Shown here piece after piece: positions 1 to 5,929 of a DNA stretch of 7,716 nt. Both the position numbers and the translations under genes were made by a program. The DNA lies in the NCBI GenBank assembly GCA_027488415.1, contig JAIYBS010000206.1, positions 1 through 7,716 on the forward strand, written 5' to 3'. This stretch comes from Planctomycetaceae bacterium (lineage in GTDB: Bacteria; Planctomycetota; Phycisphaerae; Phycisphaerales; SM1A02). Each line of letters starts with the position of its first letter. The first letter of the stretch is position 1. Below the pieces are notes generated by a model. The model saw only the letters and a list, made by a program, of their open reading frames with translations, had not been told where the DNA came from and searched no databases.

Positions 1-632
1 TGCTCGCCCGCGTTGTCGTAGAGCGTGAAGAGCTGCGTCAGCCGCTCGGGTGCGTGGCCGTTCACGTGGTCGCGCGAGGGCCGCACCGTGAAGATGAAGG
101 GGTGCGCCAGCAGCGTGGCGACGCCGGGATCGAACTGCACCGAGTTGTACTGCGCGCCCTCGAGCTCGGTCTTGTCGATCGCCACCGAGGCCGACTGGTC
201 CTCGTTGAGGAAGAGCCGCGCCTCGTTCGCCGTGATCGCGCGGTTCATCGCGGGATCCGTGTCGGTGAACGCCACGGAGAAGTGGCGCGCGAGCTCCTCG
301 CGCAGCTTCCACATCGCGCTCGAGAGGAAGTAGCTCTTGCCGCTCGAGGGGCTTCCCGCGAGGCTCATGATCACCATCGGGCGCTCGAGCACGAGCTGCG
401 GGATCTCGAGGTGGCAGTGCGGGCAGGCCAGGCGGCGCGTCCTTCCGCCCGCGGGATCGATCGCCTCGCCGGCCGGGGTGAACCGCGACGGGAGGAAGCG
501 AACCGCGTCCTCCGCGCTCAGCAGCCGGTCGCCGAGCAGCTCCGGGTGCGCGGCGATCCACAGCGACTCGTCCGGCCGGAACCGATGCCAGCAGTGGGGG
601 CAGACGGAGCTCGCCTTCAGTTTCCTGCTCAC
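1..632 (-). CDS. Zinc-ribbon P-loop GTPase-like protein, 3' end outside window
   Basis: This gene reads leftward and is cut by the window edge after 210 codons, so its C-terminus is unknown. It begins with a putative treble-clef or zinc-ribbon pair, CPHC at residues 11-14 and CPHC at 70-73. A Walker A/G1 loop follows at 92-100 (AGSPSSGKS), fitting GxxxxGK[ST]. Near the cut end is LYDNAGE (204-210), which fits the DxxG/G3 motif of TRAFAC-class GTPases. Thr155 is a possible switch I residue. The arrangement resembles the zinc-ribbon 'double-GTPase' (DO-GTPase2-like) proteins, but that family name is from memory and untested. The start is a GTG at 632 with a GAGGA ten bases upstream (643-647). 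The frame stays open further upstream, so a longer product is possible. It is divergent from the VWA pair with a 116-bp gap. Likely role: a nucleotide-dependent regulatory switch, partner unknown. Confidence 0.72.
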   Translation of the reverse strand, partial: MSRKLKASSVCPHCWHRFRPDESLWIAAHPELLGDRLLSAEDAVRFLPSRFTPAGEAIDPAGGRTRRLACPHCHLEIPQLVLERPMVIMSLAGSPSSGKSYFLSSAMWKLREELARHFSVAFTDTDPAMNRAITANEARLFLNEDQSASVAIDKTELEGAQYNSVQFDPGVATLLAHPFIFTVRPSRDHVNGHAPERLTQLFTLYDNAGE

Positions 633-713
633 GGTCGGATGGTCCTCGGTTCCCGGCCCGCCGACGGGCGGTTGGTGCAGCGCGGAAGTTACCCGCTCAA
701 CCAATACGCACGC

Positions 714-748
714 TTGGCTCCGCAGGGTGCGCACCGTACGCTCATCGC
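714..748 (+). promoter_or_regulatory. Candidate promoter for the VWA gene pair, leaderless start
   Basis: A -35-like TTGGCT (714-719) and a -10-like TACGCT (737-742) are separated by exactly 17 bp. Six bases after the -10 comes the GTG start at 749. Transcription would begin at or next to the start codon, and no Shine-Dalgarno sequence lies there, so the mRNA is probably leaderless. A perfect 10-bp palindrome, GGTGCGCACC (726-735), sits in the spacer and could be an operator, though chance palindromes of this size are expected in GC-rich DNA. This is inference from spacing and consensus only. Confidence 0.42.
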
Positions 749-1861
749 GTGGCGACGATCCCACCGAACCCGCCCTCGCGCGGAGCGACCGGGGTCGCCG
801 GCGCGCACCACGAAGCAGTCGCGGTTCCGGAGGAGAACGAGACCCTCTGCGAACCGAGGGAGCGCGCGTCGGCGATCATCGCGATCCTCCTGGCGCTGTT
901 CCTCGCGCTCGTGCTCGTCGCGGCCGCGATGTGCTCGCGGCAGGGCGACGGGCTCGGCGGTGGCGGCGCGGGGATGGTGGCCGGCGCCGGATTCGGCAAC
1001 GGCACAGGCTCGGGTGTGGGTCCGGGTTCGGGCACCGGCTCGGGTGCCGATGGCACGGGGCCCGGCGCCGCGAACGACGGACGCGGTCTCGGCGCGAGCG
1101 GCGACGACGAGCCGGCGCCGCCGCTCGGCGACCCGGAAGGCACCGTCGTCGGGGGCAGCACGGGCGCGGCGGAATCGCCCGCCGAGGTCCCGGCCGTCGA
1201 GATCGATCCGCCGAAGTTCGGATTCACCGCGCCGGATGCGCCGCCCGTGCCCGTGGTGACGCCGCCGCCCGCGGCGGCACCAGGGACCGAGACCGGTCGC
1301 CCGACGCGCGGCGCGTCCGGCGCGACGGGAGGCGCGACCGGAGGCCAGATCCGCAAGCTGGTCGAGAACTTCAAGAACTCGAGAGTCACCATCAACCTCG
1401 ATGCGACGTCGAGCATGCAGGCCTCGCGAGACGCGCTCGCGGTGATCATCCCCGACCTCTTCGCGACCATCGAGGGCGGGATGATCACCGTCAAGGTCTT
1501 CCGGGACATCCTGCAAGGCGAGCCGAACGAGGTGATCATCCGGCCCACTCCCAAGTCGAGGAACCCGAAGGTGATCGAGTGGATGGTTGCCAAGGTGCTC
1601 GCCGTCCCGCTGGAGGGCGGCGGTGACCCGCCGGAGACCGGCTACCAGCTCGTCATCGAGAGCATGCGGCGCAACGAGCCCGGCAAGGACGGCCAGCCGA
1701 ACATCGAGATCATCATCACGGACGCACCCGAGAAGCAGGCCGACCGGCTGAACGAGCTGCTGACGCTCGCATACCGCAAGAAGACGCGCGTGTTCCTGAT
1801 CGAGACCCATACCGAGCCCCCGACGCGCACCGAACTGACCGCGGGCGAGTCATCCCCATGA
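749..1861 (+). CDS. Membrane-anchored VWA protein, DxTxSM type
   Basis: The 370-residue protein has a short N-terminal tail ending in C34-E-P-R-E-R39. A transmembrane helix spans about 41-62, followed by a Gly/Ser/Ala-rich linker (about 65-150) and a KFGFT motif at 156-160. A VWA domain covers about 210-360. The metal site (MIDAS) reads D218-A-T-S-S-M, the variant with Thr in place of the usual first Ser. Also present are GGGDPPE at 290-296, typical of this VWA subclass, and the final acidic residue in ITDAP at D325, so the site looks intact. The positive RER just before the helix suggests the tail is cytoplasmic and the VWA domain is outside. VWA domains usually bind protein partners through a divalent metal; no partner is evident here. 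The GTG start is favoured by the promoter spacing. The stop overlaps the next ATG by four bases, so the two are probably translated in a coupled way. Confidence 0.85.
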   Translation: MATIPPNPPSRGATGVAGAHHEAVAVPEENETLCEPRERASAIIAILLALFLALVLVAAAMCSRQGDGLGGGGAGMVAGAGFGNGTGSGVGPGSGTGSGADGTGPGAANDGRGLGASGDDEPAPPLGDPEGTVVGGSTGAAESPAEVPAVEIDPPKFGFTAPDAPPVPVVTPPPAAAPGTETGRPTRGASGATGGATGGQIRKLVENFKNSRVTINLDATSSMQASRDALAVIIPDLFATIEGGMITVKVFRDILQGEPNEVIIRPTPKSRNPKVIEWMVAKVLAVPLEGGGDPPETGYQLVIESMRRNEPGKDGQPNIEIIITDAPEKQADRLNELLTLAYRKKTRVFLIETHTEPPTRTELTAGESSP

Positions 1862-2988
1862 CGATCTTCTCCTACTTCGCCTGGATCCCCAAGCCATCGC
1901 ACCCCGGTGCCTCGTGCGACGAGCGCGAGCGCAACGGCGCGCTCGCCGCGATCGTCGCGTGCTTCCTGCTCGCCATCGGGCTCGTGATCGCGGCGATCCT
2001 GCTCGTGCCGGAGGGTGATCCGTCGACCGACGCCGGCCTCGCGACCGCGGGCGGCGGGTACGGCACGGGCTCGGGCGACGGCTTCGGCGCGGGCACCGGG
2101 AGCGGCAGTGCGCTCGCCGGCAAGGGCCCGGGCGCGGGCGTCGCGGGCAGCCGCAAGGGCGTCACCGGCGACGCCAGCGACACCGCGCCGAGGGGACAGC
2201 TCGCCGGCACGGTCGCGCAGGCGAACGCGCGCGAGGGTGAGTCGCTCGTCACCGGCGAGGCCAAGGAGCTGCCGAAGTTCGGCTTCACGCTGCCGGACAA
2301 GAACGACCCGATCGACCCGCCGCAGACCGCCGTTGCCGTGGGACGCCGCGACGGCCGCGACGGGGCCGGAGCCGCGGGCGCGGGGGGCGGCGGCGGCGCG
2401 GGCTTCATGGGCATCCCCGAGGACGCGAAGTCGATCGTCTACGTGCTCGACTTCTCCGCGAGCATGCGCGACGGCAACCTCAAGCGCGAGAGCGAGCTCA
2501 AGCGCGAGCTCGCGCGCAGCATCCAGGCGCTGCCGAAGGACGGGAAGTTCACGGTGATCCTCTTCGGCCGCTCACCGGGCGACGGCGCGCAGGTCGTGAC
2601 GCGCGCGGACGGATCGACGGTCTGGCGCGCCGCGTGGCCGATGCCGCCCGAGGGCGCGCTCGTTCCGGCGACGCCGGCAAACCGCTCGGCGGCCGTTTCG
2701 TGGGTGAACGAGCGCAGCCCCGACGCGGGCGGGTCGAGCTACGCGTGGGACTCGATGGAGATGGCGCTCGCACTCAAGCCCGAGGCGATCTACCTGCTCA
2801 CCGACGGCGAGTTCGACAGCTACGGGCTCAACGACCTGATGGACGCGATCCGCAAGGGAAACGCCGACAGGCAGACGCGCATCCACACCGTCGCGCTCGG
2901 CTCGCCGGGCGACGTGGCGTCGCTCCAGGGAATCGCCGCCGACAACGGCGGCTCGTACCGCTGGGTCGAGCTGACGCCGGGGCGGTGA
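1858..2988 (+). CDS. Membrane-anchored VWA protein, DxSxSM type
   Basis: This 376-residue protein is a structural twin of the upstream gene. It has a tail with C20-D-E-R-E-R25, a transmembrane helix at about 28-50, a Gly-rich linker (about 60-125), KFGFT at 140-144, a second poly-Gly stretch (about 170-182), and a VWA domain from about 190 to the end. The MIDAS motif D198-F-S-A-S-M is classic and LLTDGEFD (D316) supplies the last metal-site acid. The middle Thr ligand appears replaced by Ser in GGSSY. The ATG overlaps the upstream TGA (ATGA at 1858-1861), and no strong ribosome site is seen, which supports translational coupling. The two linkers differ in sequence while the flanking motifs are kept, so the pair looks like an old tandem duplication whose domains specialised. 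A hetero-dimeric membrane complex is plausible but inferred. Confidence 0.88.
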   Translation: MTIFSYFAWIPKPSHPGASCDERERNGALAAIVACFLLAIGLVIAAILLVPEGDPSTDAGLATAGGGYGTGSGDGFGAGTGSGSALAGKGPGAGVAGSRKGVTGDASDTAPRGQLAGTVAQANAREGESLVTGEAKELPKFGFTLPDKNDPIDPPQTAVAVGRRDGRDGAGAAGAGGGGGAGFMGIPEDAKSIVYVLDFSASMRDGNLKRESELKRELARSIQALPKDGKFTVILFGRSPGDGAQVVTRADGSTVWRAAWPMPPEGALVPATPANRSAAVSWVNERSPDAGGSSYAWDSMEMALALKPEAIYLLTDGEFDSYGLNDLMDAIRKGNADRQTRIHTVALGSPGDVASLQGIAADNGGSYRWVELTPGR

Positions 2989-3030
2989 CGCGGGAGGCGG
3001 CGCCCCCGGCCCCGCGAGCGGCGCGCGCAC

Positions 3031-4359
3031 TCACTTCCCCGCGCGGTCCCACACCACGGCGTTCCACGTGTCCTCGAGCCGCTCCTGCGCGCCGCTCGCG
3101 GGCGTGCCGACCTGCTCGTCGATCACGAGCCGCTCGAGCTCCGCGAAGCGCGACTCGCCGCGCTCGATGCGCTGGCCGAGCTCGCCGTCCCAGCTCGCGT
3201 AGCGCTCGCGGCGCGCGGCGTCGATGCGGCCGTCGGCGCGCAGCGCGGCCGCGGCCTTGAGCCCGAACGCGAACGCGTCCATCGACGCGATGTGCCCGTG
3301 GAAGAGGTCCTCCGGGCGCCAGCTCTCGCGACGGCGCTTCGCGTCGAAGTTGAGCCCGCCGGTCGTGAAGCCGCCGGCCGCGAGGATGACCTCCATCACG
3401 CGCGTCGCGAGCGCGTAGTCGGTCGGGTACTGGTCGGTGTCCCATCCGCAGTTCGGCGTCCCCATGTTCGCGTCGACCGAGCCGAGCGCGCCGGCGGCGG
3501 CGGCCACGCGGAGCTCGTGCTCCATGTCGTGCGCGGCGAGCGTGGCGTGGTTCGTCTCGATGTTGAGGGAGACCTTCCCGAGCAGCCCGTGCTCGCGGAG
3601 GAAGCCGAGCACCGTGGCCGCGTCGAAGTCGTACTGGTGCACGGAGGGCTCGCGCGGCTTCGGCTCGATGTAGATGGCACCCTTGAAGCCGAGGTCGGAC
3701 TTCCAGTCGACCGCCATGTGCAGCATGCGCGCCATGTGGGCGAGGTCCCGCGGCATGTCGCGGTTCAGCAGGCTCGAGTAGCCCTCGCGGCCGCCCCAGA
3801 AGACGTAGCCCTCGCCGCCGAGGCGGTGGGTGACCTCCATCGCGTGCTTCACCTGCGCGCAGGCGTGCGCGTAGACGCGGACGTCGGGACTCGTGCCGGC
3901 GCCGGCCGCGTAGCGCGGATGCGCGAAGAGGCACGCGGTGCCCCAGAGCAGCCGCTTGCCGCTCGCCTGCATGCGGCCGCGCAGGTGCTCGGCCACGCGG
4001 TCGAGCGCGGCGTTCGACTCGCGGAGCGTCGCGAGCTCCGGCGCGACGTCGCGGTCGTGGAAGCAGAAGCGGTCGATCGAGCACTTCTCGAGGAACTCGA
4101 AGAACGCGTCGGCGCGGCGCAGGCAGTTGGTGACGGCGTCGGTCCCGTCGTCCCAGGGCATCACGGCGGTCGGCGCGCCGAACGGATCGCCGAGCCCGTT
4201 GCGCATGGTGTGCCAGTAGCAGGCCGCGAAGCGCAGGTGGTCGCGCATCGGCCTGCCCGCGACCGGCGCGTCCGGGTCGTAGTGACGGAACGCGAACGGG
4301 TTCCGGGTCGCGGGACCCTCGTAGCGGACGCGGTCGACGAAGGGGAAGGCCTGCTGCAT
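3031..4359 (-). CDS. xylA: Xylose isomerase (class II)
   Basis: XylA interconverts D-xylose and D-xylulose (also glucose and fructose) in the cytoplasm and needs Mg, Mn or Co ions. The 442-residue length and numbering match the E. coli enzyme nearly residue for residue. Catalytic H101 and D104 lie in FHDRD, W188 in FWGGREGY, and E232 and K234 in YIEPKP. E268 and H271 lie in NIETNHAT, D296 in DAN, D307 and D309 in GWDTDQ, and D339 in GGLNFDAK. All expected metal ligands are present. One oddity is DANMGTPNCGWDTD, where residue 301 is Thr; I recall Asp being usual there. The N-terminus, with VRYEGP and NPFAFRHY, matches the family and supports the ATG at 4359. No xylB, transporter or regulator is in view, so it is not in a standard xyl operon here. 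Its stop lies 42 bp from the convergent VWA gene. Confidence 0.97.
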   Translation of the reverse strand: MQQAFPFVDRVRYEGPATRNPFAFRHYDPDAPVAGRPMRDHLRFAACYWHTMRNGLGDPFGAPTAVMPWDDGTDAVTNCLRRADAFFEFLEKCSIDRFCFHDRDVAPELATLRESNAALDRVAEHLRGRMQASGKRLLWGTACLFAHPRYAAGAGTSPDVRVYAHACAQVKHAMEVTHRLGGEGYVFWGGREGYSSLLNRDMPRDLAHMARMLHMAVDWKSDLGFKGAIYIEPKPREPSVHQYDFDAATVLGFLREHGLLGKVSLNIETNHATLAAHDMEHELRVAAAAGALGSVDANMGTPNCGWDTDQYPTDYALATRVMEVILAAGGFTTGGLNFDAKRRRESWRPEDLFHGHIASMDAFAFGLKAAAALRADGRIDAARRERYASWDGELGQRIERGESRFAELERLVIDEQVGTPASGAQERLEDTWNAVVWDRAGK

Positions 4360-5890
4360 GCGGCTATTCTCTCACGGCCGAAGGAGGCGCGCGCTGGACA
4401 CCGAGATCATCGACAGCCTGCCGCTCCTGCTGGTGATCTCCGGGCTCATGCTCGCGGTCGCCGCGCTCGGGACCAAGGTCGCCACGCGGGTGGGGATCCC
4501 GACCGCCCTCGCCTTCATCGCGGTCGGCATGCTGGTGGGCGAGCCGCTCAACCTGACCGACCCCGCCGCGGGCTACCGCAGCGCCTACGCGGTCGGCAAC
4601 GTCGCGCTGGCGCTGATCCTCTTCTACGGCGGCCTCAGCACCGAGATCCGGCGCACCCGCGGCATCTGGTTGCCGTCGATCGCGCTCGCGACGGTGGGCG
4701 TCGTGCTGGTGAGCGTGATCACCGCGGCGGTCGTGTGGGCCGCGTTCCCCGGCGTCGGCTGGTACGCGGCGCTCATGCTCGGCGCGGTCCTCGGCTCGAC
4801 GGACGCCGCGAGCGTGCTGCAGATCCTCGGCGGCGAGCGCATCGCCGGGCGCGTGCGCGAGACGGTCGAGCTCGAGAGCGGCCTGAACGACCCGATGGCG
4901 TTCGTCCTCGTGGCGGCGTTCGCCCACATGTGGATGGGCGGGAGCTTCGACCCCTGGACCGTGCCGCTCGTCCTCTGGCAGCTGGTCGCCGGGGCCGTGA
5001 TCGGCGTGGTGATCGGCTGGGTGAGCGACCTGGCGCTGGCGGCCTTCGAGGAGGACGCGCCCGAGGTCTACCCGGTGATCACGGTCGCGCTCGCGCTGCT
5101 CGCCTACGGGGCGGCGCACATGGCGCACGCGAGCGGCCTGCTCGCGGTGTTCATGACGGCGCTGACGCTCGGGAACAGCTCAGACCTGCCGTTTCGCAGC
5201 ACGATCGTCCGGTTCCACGCGTCGCTCGCGTACCTGGCGCAGATCGTGATGTTCTTCATGCTCGGCGTGATGATCGACCTGCAGGTGCTGACCGACCCGG
5301 TGGTCATCGCGGGCGGCACGGTGATCGCGTTCGTGCTCGCGTTCGTGGCGCGGCCGATCGCCGTCACGTCGATCCTCCTGCCGCTCGGGTACTCGGCGCG
5401 CGAGACGGCCGCGATCAGCTGGCTCGGGCTTCGCGGCGCGGTGCCGATCATCCTGATGACGGTGCCGCTCCTGATGGCGCAGGGCGGCGAGCACTCGCAC
5501 TTCCTGAAGCGCGCGTTCGGCGCGGTCTTCATCTGCGTGATCGTCGGCAGCGTGATCCCGGGGTCGACGGTTCGGTGGACGCTGCGGCTCCTCCGCCTGC
5601 GGCTGCCGTCGCCGCCGAGGCCGAGCGCGATGATCGACATGATCACGAAGACGCCGCTCGACACGCGCATGATGATGGTGGTCGTGCAGCCCGGTGCGCC
5701 GATCGAGGGCAAGCAGCTCGCGGAGGCGCGCATCCCCGGAGAGATCACCGTGGCGCTCGTCGTCCGCGGCGTGCGCACCCAGCGCGTGCGCGGCGACACG
5801 CGCTTCGAGGCCGGCGACGAGGTGGCGATCAGCCTGCCCGACCGGCTCGTGCCGATCGCGCGGCAGATGTTCGGCGAGCACGACGAGTGA
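4358..5890 (+). CDS. Cation/proton antiporter, CPA1 NhaP2-like, with RCK_C domain
   Basis: This inner-membrane protein has roughly a dozen hydrophobic helices between residues 20 and 412 and should exchange K+ or Na+ for protons, adjusting cytoplasmic pH and ion content. Family marks include GIPTALAFIAVGMLVGE (47-62), LGSTDAAS (145-152), and the ion-site motif ESGLNDP (173-179) with N177 and D178. WLGLRGAVP lies at 355-363. After a Pro/Arg-rich hinge (about 411-424), residues 437-507 form an RCK_C (TrkA_C) domain, usually a small-ligand sensor that gates transport. This matches the NhaP2/CvrA K+/H+ group, but the ion is not certain. Coordinates give the longest frame with a standard start (ATG 4358). 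I think translation more likely begins at the in-frame CTG at 4394, because a perfect AAGGAGG and a -10-like box lie between the two. On that view the RRRR of the long form is the ribosome site read as codons. Confidence 0.93.
   Translation: MRLFSHGRRRRALDTEIIDSLPLLLVISGLMLAVAALGTKVATRVGIPTALAFIAVGMLVGEPLNLTDPAAGYRSAYAVGNVALALILFYGGLSTEIRRTRGIWLPSIALATVGVVLVSVITAAVVWAAFPGVGWYAALMLGAVLGSTDAASVLQILGGERIAGRVRETVELESGLNDPMAFVLVAAFAHMWMGGSFDPWTVPLVLWQLVAGAVIGVVIGWVSDLALAAFEEDAPEVYPVITVALALLAYGAAHMAHASGLLAVFMTALTLGNSSDLPFRSTIVRFHASLAYLAQIVMFFMLGVMIDLQVLTDPVVIAGGTVIAFVLAFVARPIAVTSILLPLGYSARETAAISWLGLRGAVPIILMTVPLLMAQGGEHSHFLKRAFGAVFICVIVGSVIPGSTVRWTLRLLRLRLPSPPRPSAMIDMITKTPLDTRMMMVVVQPGAPIEGKQLAEARIPGEITVALVVRGVRTQRVRGDTRFEAGDEVAISLPDRLVPIARQMFGEHDE
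4365..4387 (+). promoter_or_regulatory. Candidate -10 box and strong Shine-Dalgarno for the antiporter
   Basis: A -10-like TATTCT at 4365-4370 would place transcription start near 4377. A perfect AAGGAGG follows at 4381-4387. Six bases further on is an in-frame CTG at 4394, with no ATG, GTG or TTG at that distance. No convincing -35 is seen, since that region lies inside the start of xylA. The ribosome site is directly visible; the promoter and the CTG start are inferred. Confidence 0.5.
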
Positions 5891-5925
5891 GGAAAATATG
5901 CCGGGGGGCCCCCGGCATATTTTCC
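5891..5925. terminator. Bidirectional intrinsic terminator between convergent genes
   Basis: A perfect inverted repeat has 17-base arms, GGAAAATATGCCGGGGG (5891-5907) and its exact complement (5909-5925), around one G. The RNA would form a very stable GC hairpin with an A-rich foot on one side and a T-rich foot (ATATTTT) on the other, so it can work in both directions. It starts right after the antiporter stop (5888-5890) and ends four bases before the ThuA stop (5930-5932), filling 35 of the 39 bases between the genes. Confidence 0.87.
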
Positions 5926-5929
5926 GGCG

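Noticed and set aside
656..669. Small hairpin GCCCG-CCGA-CGGGC upstream of the GTPase-like gene.
   Set aside because: Five pairs in GC-rich DNA is expected by chance, and it has no T-tract or clear position relative to a promoter.
1008..1070. Repetitive Gly-Ser codons as a minisatellite or CRISPR-like array.
   Set aside because: Units are irregular and encode a Gly-rich linker in frame; there are no constant repeats with unique spacers.
689..1810. Long frame opposite the first VWA gene.
   Set aside because: The forward frame has a membrane helix, MIDAS motif and coupled neighbour; the reverse product is Arg-rich with no family marks.
1..2988. Calling the GTPase/VWA block an antiviral defence system.
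   Set aside because: No effector, nuclease, protease or toxin domain is visible, and the GTPase gene is incomplete; evidence supports only a possible module.
2989..3016. GC-rich hairpin (CGCGGG with CCCGCG) between VWA gene and xylA as a terminator.
   Set aside because: The stem is only six pairs with a large, poorly paired interior and no T-tract on either side.
3031..5890. xylA plus antiporter as a xylose uptake operon.
   Set aside because: The genes are divergent, the antiporter lacks sugar-transporter motifs, and no xylB or regulator is nearby.
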